Positions 35,001 to 43,227 of a stretch of 64,000 nt of DNA are shown here, piece by piece. The stretch spans positions 146,871-210,870 of the forward strand of contig JBAZWJ010000002.1 in NCBI GenBank assembly GCA_041660385.1, given 5' to 3'. The position numbers and the translations under genes are program-made. Numbering within the stretch: position 1 is the stretch's first letter; every line of letters begins with the position of its first letter. A model generated the notes under the pieces. It was given only the letters and a program-made list of their open reading frames with translations. It was not told the DNA's origin and searched no databases. Source of the DNA: DYJE01 sp041660385. GTDB taxonomy: Bacteria; Desulfobacterota; Desulfobacteria; Desulfobacterales; Desulfolunaceae.

Positions 35001-35593
35001 TGGTGCTGGATGTTCTTAAAACGCCTCTTGATCCGGCTGATCGTTCGTTCACCTTGTCCAGCATCGGAACCTCTGACCGGTTAAATGAATTGGAGTTCTA
35101 CTATCCGCTGAACATGATCCGGTCTGAAAGTCTTTCAAAGGTTTTCAGGGATCACCGTGGCGATGGGCCAATGATCGATGGTTCAGCCCTTTCTTCCGAC
35201 CGTTTCGAATTTCAGCCGGTGAAAGGTTTCATGAAAGGATTCGTCGATCTGATCTTCAGGCGGAAAACAAACGGGGTTGATCGATATTATATTCTGGACT
35301 GGAAATCCAATTCTCTGGGTTATTCAAAAGAAGATTACACACAGGAAAACCTTGAAAGGGTCATGGTCAAAGAACGTTATGATCTTCAATACCATCTTTA
35401 CGCGTTGGCACTTCACAAATATCTGATGTTGAAGCTGGGTGATCAGTATGATTACAGAACCCATTTCGGTGGGGTCTTTTATATTTTTTTAAGGGGTGTG
35501 AAGCCTGAAGACAACGGACATTACGGAATTTTCAGGGACACACCCGATCATGATTTCATAGCTGATCTGTCTCGGATTTTATGGGGAGAGTGA
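32030..35593 (+). CDS. recB: exodeoxyribonuclease V subunit beta (RecB)
   Basis: A 1187-residue UvrD-type 3'-5' helicase plus nuclease. Walker A is EASAGTGKTYTIAGLYLRLV (about residues 19-38); Walker B lies in ALIDEFQDTDPVQ; helicase motif III is MIGDPKQAIYGFRGAD; motif V/VI is VTIVTIHKSKGMEYP then LYVALTRAKKRC. The C-terminal nuclease motif YYILDWKSN is intact, so DNA degradation should be functional. ATGA overlap with recC indicates coupled expression. Its last 38 bases overlap the tail of a convergent gene. The partner recD lies about 730 bases downstream, not adjacent as in the usual recBD order. Confidence 0.95.
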   Translation: MTMNPFDLIESPLDGVNLIEASAGTGKTYTIAGLYLRLVLEKGMTVEKILVVTFTEAATQELKERIRKRLKEAEICFETGETSDPLLAACLTRSRSQADDLERLRDAVRSFDQAAVFTIHGFCQRMLVENAFESGSLFETELVTDTSGLIREILQDFIRTHVYPMTSLFADYLFEQKTGPGSLGAFIRKVMKPGMRFIHTPEYTDTSHEERQWELLYSELRHIWMADRQSIVALLMGNIQLKQNMYSEKIVTAWSRTLDRYFSSDRPGLQIPEKFQKGCVSSIEKGLKKNGVIPSHPFFDLCDDYTRAHEHLLSLYGSNHIHFKLKALSYVAEQLEKRKNEKGILFFDDLLNRLHGKLEHDPDGLLANQIRSSYSAALIDEFQDTDPVQYTIFSRIFAHGGGPLFMIGDPKQAIYGFRGADIFAYLKAVENASSAYTLGKNYRSDPELVNAVNTLFENVADPFVFPEIAFHPADADEKDSSERFVVEQGESWDNTPMTIMLLQAGEKEKNKNEANPVSRNTVAGEMARLLDLGKKGLARMGNRPVAPRDMAVLVRTNVEAKAMSDELNQWGIPSVIHDTGNVFQSHEAMELERVLTAVSHPGQSGFVKSALATDLLGIKALDLYHTDSEQEKFDRWTDIFRSYHVTWNRKGFIAMYHALVKEWSVKSRLMAIGDGHRRNTNLAHLAQLLHQKDMETKNGPSGLLIWFREQMASPEEVEEHQLRLEQDAEAVTIVTIHKSKGMEYPIVFLPFAWNHVSRKDTDVCVFHDPDDRKLTCDLGSGQMDFNRASAQREDFAESLRVLYVALTRAKKRCVVVWGRVKDSHQAAFARLVYKDLEKPLDDNQMIQCLKDIETKSKGLVVSVNAETRTPSKIIADDVPEQDLKLSKWKGLIENDYRIVSFSSLSSRKGQGTEAEAKDRDREILKTDPEAGRPDTLGILTFPRGSAPGTFLHDIFEHTDFIWGEQEITDLVTRKLDTYGYEPLWIKPVVDMVLDVLKTPLDPADRSFTLSSIGTSDRLNELEFYYPLNMIRSESLSKVFRDHRGDGPMIDGSALSSDRFEFQPVKGFMKGFVDLIFRRKTNGVDRYYILDWKSNSLGYSKEDYTQENLERVMVKERYDLQYHLYALALHKYLMLKLGDQYDYRTHFGGVFYIFLRGVKPEDNGHYGIFRDTPDHDFIADLSRILWGE

Positions 35594-36116
35594 TGAATTC
35601 CGTCTGCTCCAGGGCCAGTTCCAACTGGAACCGGTCATGCTCGATGCTGAAGGAAATTCTTCTGTTATCCCTGTAATCCGAATCGATGGTGAGGGTGATG
35701 GCGCTGTTCAGTGCAAGAACCTTGGGTTGACCGCAATAGGACACAAGGAAATATTTTTCACCGATCAGACGCATGAACTCACCCATGATCTGGTTGACGA
35801 TTTCACCGATGCTGTCCGTCACTTCGTTTGATGTGAAGAGTGTGGCCAACTCGTTTTCAGGCAGCCCCATGGATATCATGTAGCTTTTGTAAATGGACAT
35901 GGCGGCGCTGCCGGAAAAATTCATGACAAGAAGGCCGCTGTAATCGCCGCCCAGTGTGACGAAACAGCCTACATCCGGCTTCATGGTAATTTTAGGGATG
36001 CTTTGAATGGTGGGTGAGTAGTTGATGTTTTTTTTTGTGCAGGCCGTGAGAACTCTTTCCACCGCTTCACAAAGAACACCGGACATACTGTCGATGGTTT
36101 TAAACTGTTGATCCAT
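35556..36116 (-). CDS. CheC/CheX-like protein (possible CheY-P phosphatase, DUF3334-like)
   Basis: A 186-residue soluble protein. It contains a complete CheC/CheX/FliY phosphatase signature D-x3-E-x2-N-x22-P: Asp101, Glu105, Asn108 and Pro131 (TDSIGEIVNQIMGEF...GQP). The preceding block GGDYSGLLVMNFSGSAAMSIY is the CheX-like beta-alpha unit. It may dephosphorylate a response regulator, but no chemotaxis or receiver gene is in the window. The overall order also recalls the DUF3334 family. It lies on the opposite strand between recB and recD and its 3' end overlaps recB by 38 bases. The N-terminal half is longer than in CheX. Confidence 0.7.
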   Translation of the reverse strand: MDQQFKTIDSMSGVLCEAVERVLTACTKKNINYSPTIQSIPKITMKPDVGCFVTLGGDYSGLLVMNFSGSAAMSIYKSYMISMGLPENELATLFTSNEVTDSIGEIVNQIMGEFMRLIGEKYFLVSYCGQPKVLALNSAITLTIDSDYRDNRRISFSIEHDRFQLELALEQTEFITLPIKSETDQL

Positions 36117-36325
36117 ATGAAACCTCGATAATTTTATTTATTTGAGTTGTGGCGAACGGTTTTAATCGCTTGATATGGTTCAGGCGAATTCGCTGATGCG
36201 GCGAGGGCCATTTTTAAAACCATGGGTGGAACATGTTAAGTATACGGTTAATTTATAAATCATCATAACAGAATCAGGCAGATATGGGCAAAGTTTTTTT
36301 ATGGTGATGATACAAGGGGTGGTGG

Positions 36326-38224
36326 ATGTCTATGACTGGATTAACGACTGAAGAAATCGGCGAATTGCGTGACAAAGGGCTTGTCGGGTCCATTGATCTC
36401 CATTTTGCAAGGCTTATGGAAGAATTGGGGGGCGGGGGACGCGATCTTTTTCTGGCGTCGGCCCTTCTCAGCGGCCAGACGAGAATAGGCCACATCTGTC
36501 TTGATTTGAGAGAATTTTCTTCCCGTGAGCTTGTGGAGAAGGGCGGAATTCGTTGCCCTGACCATGAAGGATGGCTTAACATCCTCAAGGGCAATGCTGT
36601 GGTAGGTGCACCAGGCGAACAAGCCCCCATGATTCTGGATGGTGATTCACGTCTTTACCTTAACCGGTATTTTGAATACCAGCGGTTTCTTTCGGAATAT
36701 ATTCTTGAAAAAGCTCGTGTTGCCATGAGCAGGGATCTGCCGTCGGTGTCTGGATTGAAAGAACGCCTGGACAAGCTTTTCGGAGATAGTAGCTCCTCTA
36801 TGGATCATCAGAAAGCAGCGGCATGCCTTTCATATCTTAATGGTTTTTCCGTCATTTCAGGAGGGCCGGGTACAGGGAAAACAACCACCGTAGCTAAGCT
36901 TCTTGTTCTGTTTATCCAATCTTTTCTGGAGGAAAAGAACCATGACAACGGGAATAACGAAAAAAGATCCATGTCCATACTTCTCTGCGCGCCCACTGGT
37001 AAAGCTGCACAGCGATTGAAAGAGTCTCTGAATACGGCTCTGGATGGAATGGATATCCAGGAAAATATCAGGCGACTGATCCCTCAAGATGTTCTCACCA
37101 TTCACCGAATGCTTGGGACAATACCAGGATCACCTTATTTCAGGTACAATTCTGAAAACAGACTGCCCGCCGACCTCGTTGTGGTGGATGAGGCATCTAT
37201 GGTGGATCTGGCTCTGATGAGCAAGCTGGTGTCAGCCTTGTCACCACATACATCCCTTGTTCTTTTAGGTGACAAAGACCAGCTGTCATCGGTTGAAGCA
37301 GGGTCGGTTATGGGAGATATCTGTGGATCTGTTTATGACAACGTTTATTCAACGAACATGGGTCAGGCCTTAGAAAAATATACCGGATTTTCAGTTGAAA
37401 CATATTCGGAATCCGTTTCAGGAACAGGCATGGAAAATCTTATCACCGTTCTCACCCGGAGCTACAGGTTCGGCGAAAAAAGCGGGATAGGAAAGCTCAG
37501 TCGGGCTGCGAATCAGGGAGATCATGGCTCTGTGTTCTCTGTATTAGACAATGTTGAATTACAGGATGTTAACCACGAAGACCTTCCCGTGAAATTAATG
37601 TTGAAAGATGCACTGCGCAAACGTGTTTGTGATACATACGGACGATATGTCCGTATGGGTGATATCCGTGAAGCGTTCATCGCACTGGAAGCGTTCAAAA
37701 TTCTATGTGCTGTCCGCGAAGGGACCTATGGAGTCAACTCGGTCAATCGACTTGTTGCGGATATTCTATACGAAGAAAACCTGGCAGACACCCGAGACGA
37801 ATGGTATCCTGGGCGTCCTGTGATGATCACTAAAAACGATTACAACCTGAAATTGTTCAACGGTGATGTGGGCATTACGGTTGAGGATGAAACGAATAAC
37901 CTAAGATGCCGAGTGGTATTTAAGGGAAATGATAATCAATTCAAATCCTTTGCACCCGACCAGCTTCCGGAGTACGAGACAGCGTTTGCCATGACAGTAC
38001 ACAAAAGCCAGGGATCGGAATTTGACCGAATCCTCCTCATTCTGCCGGAACGGGAAAATCCCATACTCACACGTGAGCTGGTTTACACAGGTGTCACCCG
38101 AGCCAGAAAACATGTGACAATCATGGCTGATAGAGAAATTCTGGCCAGAGCACTGGAACGAAGGATCATGCGGAGATCAGGCCTTCGCGACATTCTCTGG
38201 CCAAAAAATCTTGAATTCCGTTAA
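36326..38224 (+). CDS. recD: exodeoxyribonuclease V subunit alpha (RecD)
   Basis: A 632-residue 5'-3' superfamily 1B helicase, the fast motor of RecBCD. Walker A ISGGPGTGKTTTVAKLL (about residues 176-192), Walker B VVVDEASMVDL, motif III VLLGDKDQLSSVEAGSV and the C-terminal AMTVHKSQGSEFD with VYTGVTRARKHV are all present. An N-terminal domain of about 130 residues, needed for RecB contact, is present (FLASALLSGQTRIGHICLDL). A short gapped region around residues 350-370 is longer than usual. It has its own spacer of 209 bases upstream, so it probably has a separate promoter from recCB. It ends converging on the next gene with a 4-base overlap. Confidence 0.93.
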   Translation: MSMTGLTTEEIGELRDKGLVGSIDLHFARLMEELGGGGRDLFLASALLSGQTRIGHICLDLREFSSRELVEKGGIRCPDHEGWLNILKGNAVVGAPGEQAPMILDGDSRLYLNRYFEYQRFLSEYILEKARVAMSRDLPSVSGLKERLDKLFGDSSSSMDHQKAAACLSYLNGFSVISGGPGTGKTTTVAKLLVLFIQSFLEEKNHDNGNNEKRSMSILLCAPTGKAAQRLKESLNTALDGMDIQENIRRLIPQDVLTIHRMLGTIPGSPYFRYNSENRLPADLVVVDEASMVDLALMSKLVSALSPHTSLVLLGDKDQLSSVEAGSVMGDICGSVYDNVYSTNMGQALEKYTGFSVETYSESVSGTGMENLITVLTRSYRFGEKSGIGKLSRAANQGDHGSVFSVLDNVELQDVNHEDLPVKLMLKDALRKRVCDTYGRYVRMGDIREAFIALEAFKILCAVREGTYGVNSVNRLVADILYEENLADTRDEWYPGRPVMITKNDYNLKLFNGDVGITVEDETNNLRCRVVFKGNDNQFKSFAPDQLPEYETAFAMTVHKSQGSEFDRILLILPERENPILTRELVYTGVTRARKHVTIMADREILARALERRIMRRSGLRDILWPKNLEFR

Positions 38225-38439
38225 GCTTTGAGTTTATCAATAACGCTTGATATCATGCTTTTTATTTCGGCTATCTCTTTGGTCATTTTCTCATGTTCTT
38301 TCTCGACTTTCTTGAATGCCGTGATCATGTCTTCATGCTGGAGGTTGACCGTATTGAAGAAATCCATCATGCGGACGTGCTCTTTGTTGACCTGTTCGAA
38401 TTCAGCTGAGATTTTACCGAGAATTTTTTCGTCTGACAT
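38221..38439 (-). CDS. small coiled-coil protein
   Basis: A 72-residue protein beginning at ATG 38439, chosen because AAGGAG lies 5-6 bases before it; the longer frame starts in the Shine-Dalgarno region. It is almost entirely helical, with heptad-like hydrophobic spacing (FNTVNLQHEDMITAFKKVEK), so probably a coiled coil. No family is recognised. The gene overlaps the end of recD by 4 bases tail to tail. Confidence 0.6.
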   Translation of the reverse strand: MSDEKILGKISAEFEQVNKEHVRMMDFFNTVNLQHEDMITAFKKVEKEHEKMTKEIAEIKSMISSVIDKLKA

Positions 38440-38624
38440 GATTACTCCTTTTTTTTTGAGGGTCATACTTAAGGAACAGCGTTTTTGTTTATGCCAAAAC
38501 CATCACGTGAAAACATCAGAAAGCTTGAAGACCTTCCCAATCATGGAAAAGGGTGAATCCCTTTACTGGTGGTCTTTTACGGAAGAGCGAAAACGCATTC
38601 TTTGCGATAAAAAGTCAAAACCCG

Positions 38625-39422
38625 TTATCTAAGTTTATCAGCAAGGGTCTGAACCGCATTCATATATTCTTCAAATCCTCTTAGAAATATATTGTTGTGA
38701 TCAGCACCTTTGATTTCAAGAAGGGTCTTATCAATCCCCGCAGCATTTTTATAGAGAGTCATACCATCCGAAAACGGAATGATATGGTCGTACTGGGCAT
38801 GGATCACAAGGGTCGGTTTACTGAAACGCTTAATTTTTTCTCCATTCATGGGGCCGTTTTCTTCACTTACGCCAGGAATGAGACGGGTTAATCCCAGAAG
38901 TTCAAGAAGAGGCATCATGAACGCAAAACCACTTTCGATGATCAAGCCGTCAATGGTGTTATGGCCTGATGCTGCAAGCTCAAGAGCCGACGCACTTCCC
39001 AAAGAACGGCCCATGACGATGATTTTTCCTGTAAACCCTTTTTCCTTGAGAAAGGCCGTGGCTTTATCGAACAGCACATGGCAATCCCCCATCATCGACG
39101 AAACCGTGGGATAACCTGTGGAACGCCCGTATCCTCTGTAATCAAAAGGGAAAAAACCGATACCCATCCGTGTGAACAAAGGCCCCAGATCGTCATAATC
39201 CGAAACGATTTCTCCATTGCCATGAAAGAAAAGGATAATGGGATCTTCTTTGCCTGCCATGTGGAACTTTGATCCGATTCGTGCATCACCCGGCACATCA
39301 AAGAAAAGATCCATGGCCCGTTCATTTTGAACGGGGTATGAATGATCTGCTCTGGGATGAAACAGTACATCCAGTATTTCAGGTCGGTCAAACGCCGAAT
39401 ATTCCGGTTTGATGAGGTTCAT
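38625..39422 (-). CDS. alpha/beta hydrolase
   Basis: A 265-residue soluble hydrolase. The nucleophile elbow is VMGRSLGSASAL (Ser near residue 142), the acid is probably the Asp in HAQYDHIIPF and the catalytic His is in KGADHNNIFL. The oxyanion HGN motif is FFHGNGEI. The overall pattern resembles BEM46/DUF1749-type or dienelactone-hydrolase-like serine hydrolases. The substrate is unknown. It appears monocistronic; upstream is a 467-base AT-rich spacer. Confidence 0.85.
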   Translation of the reverse strand: MNLIKPEYSAFDRPEILDVLFHPRADHSYPVQNERAMDLFFDVPGDARIGSKFHMAGKEDPIILFFHGNGEIVSDYDDLGPLFTRMGIGFFPFDYRGYGRSTGYPTVSSMMGDCHVLFDKATAFLKEKGFTGKIIVMGRSLGSASALELAASGHNTIDGLIIESGFAFMMPLLELLGLTRLIPGVSEENGPMNGEKIKRFSKPTLVIHAQYDHIIPFSDGMTLYKNAAGIDKTLLEIKGADHNNIFLRGFEEYMNAVQTLADKLR

Positions 39423-39889
39423 GTGTTCTTATAGTCCTTGATCGATTGATATTTTGGTGGATTTGGAACAGGCCAGTCTTTTGAATTTTTGTATTCTATC
39501 AAAATCTGAACGGGAGAGTCAAACAATCCTTGTCCTTTAATGATATTTTTAGCTTTCAGTTAATACAGTGAATTATCGCTACAGACATTCATTAATGATA
39601 ACACTCTAATATAAAAGCTGTTTTCTTAAATGACTTTTCATAGACAGTCATACGGTCGTTTAATGTTTTGTATTGTTTTGAGTTGATAATAGTGTTAGGG
39701 ATATAAACATTGATTTAATATGGTAACATTGTAATCATAAATGATGCAGTGCCTTGAAATACAAATAATTAATTTAAAATCATAATGTTATACTGATCTT
39801 CTTTTGAATTTTGTTATTTTACAATGGATTGGTTGGATGGGTAGGATGAATTTTAAAATATAAAGAGTACAGTTTGAGAGGAGGGGGAG
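39423..39889. other. 467-base AT-rich intergenic region
   Basis: No gene. It separates the divergent hydrolase and secreted Ntn-hydrolase genes and presumably holds both promoters. The region is strongly AT-rich, and I cannot single out -10/-35 boxes with confidence. A GGAGGGGGAG ribosome-binding site for the following gene lies at its end. Confidence 0.4.
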
Positions 39890-41668
39890 ATGAAAAAAAG
39901 CGCGTGTTGTTTATTATTGGGACTTGTGACGATCATTTCGTTCTGTGTTGTCGTCGATCAATCGGTTGCGTGTGACATTGCTGTTGTGTCAGCCGCTGCT
40001 TCATCCACAGGGCGTCCGTTCATCTGGAAAAGCAGAGACAACAGTATATCATGGCCACAGGAAGTAGCCTGTTATCCCAGATCCAGCAACACAGTGAATA
40101 CGGCAGCGGGCGGAAGCGTTCAGGTAGTTGATACGACTCGCGGTGGAGCAGCACAGTCTGGTGGCGTGAATGAAGCGGGATTCGCCATAACAAACACCAC
40201 TGTGTACCAGATGAGCCCGATTCATGAATACGCCGCCAACGCAAACTTGAAGATTATGAATAATGCGCTTCTGATGTGTAAAACAGTGGCTGATTTCGAT
40301 GCCTATCTTGCATCATGGCATACACTTGCGGTTAACAAAAAGCTCATCATCAGCGGGATGTTTGCGGTAATTGATGCCAATGGCGGAGCAGCGCTTTATG
40401 AGGTCACCACAGGTGATCATCCGGCTGATCGTTACGCATACGGCGGGCGCGCGAAAATTCATAAAATAGACGTCATCACAGGTTTCGTAACCAACGAAGA
40501 CCGGACGCTCATCGGCAATGACGGCCAGATCGGTGTTCTCACCGATTATGTGCGTAATATAAGCTTAACAATCATGGATGCGAATCGAACAGTTAATGCC
40601 GCAGGCTATCGTCTGTCTTCAGATAGAAACTCAATTGTCAACAGCGCCGGTACAGTTGTTGACAATGGGAAAAACTTCTGCGGTTTCATCAACAGAACCA
40701 ATTCAAGTTTCTGGGGTGATCTCTACGATGACACGCCACGAGACGACAGAGCCAGGGACTTGATGGCTCAGCTTAACGAAGTTGGTAAACTCAATCACCG
40801 GACTATGATGCAGGTGGTTGCGAAAGATACGGCGATTGCCAACTACAGTCTTTCCACCTATCCAAATCTTTCCAATCTCGATGCTGGAACTTCAACTCAG
40901 CAGAGTACATTCCACACGATAAGTCGGTTCTGCACCAATCTCGCATTTGTCGTGGATGGTGTGATTCCTGGAAGTAATCCAAAGCTGTCGACCATGTGGA
41001 TCAATCTTGGTGAACCTTCTGTGGGCGTAGCTGTGCCATTTTTCCCGGCAGCTAACAAAGTATCGGACCTGATGTTTATGGATACGAAATATTTCCAGCT
41101 ATTTAAAGGGTTCGTTAACGGTAACTTCACCACCACGTGTTATGTCAATCAGGCCTTTGTGAATGTCCGTGACACACTGTACAGCAACCATACCAACATG
41201 ACTCTACCGCTTGCAGCGATCATATTGCTACCCAATGTTTCGCCTGTAGTCCTTGCAGAATTTATGAGATACGAGGACATGCTTGATACGGCAACCCCTG
41301 AAGAATGGGCTGCTTATGAAACAAATCTGATCGAATGGCACGTGGCGTTTCTTGCATCCATGGCCTCAAGCGATACTGCCGATAAAACCATCGCGATACA
41401 GAGTATGGCAAACGTTCAGAAATGGACGATTCCCCTTGAAAACATTATTTACGACAAAACTGACGCTTATTTAAACGCAATGCGTCTTGATGCTTCAAAA
41501 ATTACCGAGAGCAATCTTTCTGTGTTTTCTGTGTACTGTGCCCAGTTTATGTATGACAACTATACAAAGAATTCTTCAACATACAAAGCATGGAGCTTCA
41601 CGAATCCCTGGGGTGGGTCAACAACACAGACTACGAACATCTGGGATATCATTTTCTGGTGGTTATAA
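39890..41668 (+). CDS. secreted Ntn-hydrolase (linear amide C-N hydrolase / acyltransferase-like)
   Basis: A 592-residue protein with a signal peptide (hydrophobic residues about 6-24). Cleavage after VA would expose Cys28 as the N-terminal residue (SVA|CDIAVVSAAASSTGRPF), which is how Ntn hydrolases of the choloylglycine hydrolase and acyl-CoA:6-aminopenicillanate acyltransferase families gain their nucleophile. The following WKSRDN and the Asn/Gly-rich GVNEAGFAITNT strand match this fold. Lipoprotein processing at the same Cys cannot be excluded, although the -3 residue is Ser. The substrate is unknown: bile-acid, acyl-homoserine-lactone or peptide amides are examples in the superfamily. 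GGAGGGGGAG precedes the ATG. Confidence 0.7.
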   Translation: MKKSACCLLLGLVTIISFCVVVDQSVACDIAVVSAAASSTGRPFIWKSRDNSISWPQEVACYPRSSNTVNTAAGGSVQVVDTTRGGAAQSGGVNEAGFAITNTTVYQMSPIHEYAANANLKIMNNALLMCKTVADFDAYLASWHTLAVNKKLIISGMFAVIDANGGAALYEVTTGDHPADRYAYGGRAKIHKIDVITGFVTNEDRTLIGNDGQIGVLTDYVRNISLTIMDANRTVNAAGYRLSSDRNSIVNSAGTVVDNGKNFCGFINRTNSSFWGDLYDDTPRDDRARDLMAQLNEVGKLNHRTMMQVVAKDTAIANYSLSTYPNLSNLDAGTSTQQSTFHTISRFCTNLAFVVDGVIPGSNPKLSTMWINLGEPSVGVAVPFFPAANKVSDLMFMDTKYFQLFKGFVNGNFTTTCYVNQAFVNVRDTLYSNHTNMTLPLAAIILLPNVSPVVLAEFMRYEDMLDTATPEEWAAYETNLIEWHVAFLASMASSDTADKTIAIQSMANVQKWTIPLENIIYDKTDAYLNAMRLDASKITESNLSVFSVYCAQFMYDNYTKNSSTYKAWSFTNPWGGSTTQTTNIWDIIFWWL

Positions 41669-41714
41669 AATTCGAATGCAAAAGTGTTCTGAAGTGTTCG
41701 AATGTGATTTGTTT

Positions 41715-41742
41715 AAAGCATAGGGCCATGGCCCCATGCTTT
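41715..41742. terminator. hairpin between convergent genes (probable terminator)
   Basis: Stem AAAGCAT...ATGCTTT with an inner GGGCC...GGCCC pairing around ATG, at 41715-41742, between the Ntn-hydrolase stop and the end of rsmB. The U-tract is short in both directions, so termination strength is uncertain. Confidence 0.5.
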
Positions 41743-41743
41743 A

Positions 41744-43102
41744 TCAATTTCTGTGTTTAAGACACGCGATGAAAAAACCATCCATGCCATGAACATGAGG
41801 CAGAGAAGTATAAAAACCCTTTGAGGTTTTTAAGGGATTAAATTTTTCGTTTACGAATTCTGTGTTTTCATAAACCATGAAATCAGGGTGTTTATGGAGG
41901 AAACTGTCAATGACGCCTTCGTTTTCTTCCGGTTCGGTTGAGCAGACAGCATACACGAGAACACCTTCGGGTTTGAGAAGTCCCGAAACGGCACTTAGAA
42001 ACTTGACCTGCCTTTTATTGAACCTGTTCAGATTTTTTTTGGTTAAATTCCATTTACTGTCCGGGTTACGCCGGATCACGCCCATTCCTGAACAGGGCGC
42101 ATCCACAAGAATTCTGTCAAACAAACCAAGAGATGTTTGATCAAAAGGTTCATCCAGGTTTACCGGCATAGTTTTTACCATATCAACACCTAACCGTTTC
42201 ATTTCGTTGATGAGGCTCTTGAGTTTTCTGTCATCATGATCAATGGAGAGTATTTCACCCTGATTTTTCATCAACTGGGCGATATGAGCCGTTTTACCAC
42301 CAAGACCGGCACATGCGTCGAGAATCCGTTCGCCAGGAAGAGGGGAGAGAATTTCCGAAACAAGCTGTGCGCCTTCGTCCTGAACCTGGAACCATCCCTG
42401 TTTAAAAGGTTCCAAATGGTGAATAGCAATTGAAGGCCTTGTGAAAGAAAGTCCATCTGTCGCATAAGGAGTCGTGTTTATATCCATCACCAGCGGTTTT
42501 AAAGCACTGATCAGTGAATCTCGATCTGTTTTTAGATTGTTCGTTCTGATGCTGATTTCAGGAATGCTGTTTAGACGCTCGCAGAGGCAGATGGTCTGCT
42601 GATCTCCAAAACGGTTGAGCCATCGCTGAACAAGCCATGTTGGAAATGAGTGTTGAAGGGCAATGGCCAAGGTTTTGTTACTGTCATGATCGGGGAAGGG
42701 GACACTATCCATTTGTCTAGCCGCATTGCGTAATACCCCGTTTACAAATTTCACAACCCATACAGGACCATTTTTTTTGGCAAGTTCAACCGATGTGTTC
42801 ACAGCCGCTGATTCTGGGATTTTTGTCATGAACTTGAGCTGATAGATACCAAGTCTAAGGATATTTAATATTTCAGGACTGATTTTTTCAAGCGGAGTTT
42901 TGGAAAAATGCCCAATAATATGATCGATATGGAGTCTCCATCGAATAACACCGTAAACAAGGGCCTGAACAAGGCTCAAATCTCTTTTGTCCAACTTGAC
43001 TTTACCTTCTGTAAAATCATTCATGACAGTGTCGAGTGTGAGTTGTTTCCTGTGAAGATGATGAAGAATGTTAAACGCCGATTCACGTGCAATATCCGCC
43101 AT
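41744..43102 (-). CDS. rsmB: 16S rRNA (cytosine-967-C5)-methyltransferase
   Basis: A 452-residue RsmB/Sun protein. An N-terminal NusB-like RNA-binding domain (residues about 1-140, AFNILHHLHRKQ and RLGIYQLKFMTKIPESAAVNT) precedes a Rossmann methyltransferase domain with the SAM loop LDACAGLGGKTAHIAQ, motif IV VDAPCSGMGVIRRNPDSKW and the catalytic cysteine in YAVCSTEPEENE. It methylates C967 of 16S rRNA. It is 125 bases downstream of fmt on the same strand, the common def-fmt-rsmB arrangement. Confidence 0.95.
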   Translation of the reverse strand: MADIARESAFNILHHLHRKQLTLDTVMNDFTEGKVKLDKRDLSLVQALVYGVIRWRLHIDHIIGHFSKTPLEKISPEILNILRLGIYQLKFMTKIPESAAVNTSVELAKKNGPVWVVKFVNGVLRNAARQMDSVPFPDHDSNKTLAIALQHSFPTWLVQRWLNRFGDQQTICLCERLNSIPEISIRTNNLKTDRDSLISALKPLVMDINTTPYATDGLSFTRPSIAIHHLEPFKQGWFQVQDEGAQLVSEILSPLPGERILDACAGLGGKTAHIAQLMKNQGEILSIDHDDRKLKSLINEMKRLGVDMVKTMPVNLDEPFDQTSLGLFDRILVDAPCSGMGVIRRNPDSKWNLTKKNLNRFNKRQVKFLSAVSGLLKPEGVLVYAVCSTEPEENEGVIDSFLHKHPDFMVYENTEFVNEKFNPLKTSKGFYTSLPHVHGMDGFFIACLKHRN

Positions 43103-43227
43103 GGATAACCTTCCGGGTTAATGGTGTGTTCGTTTAAAAAGGGGTATATCGTATGATTTGTGTTGATTGAAAATCCTATAGTACACTTTGGCTGGTATGG
43201 CGAGAAGAAATTATTCAGGGTAATAAA

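Noticed and set aside
39423..39889. Riboswitch or small RNA in the AT-rich spacer
   Set aside because: No conserved core or strong hairpin is visible; only AT-rich sequence.
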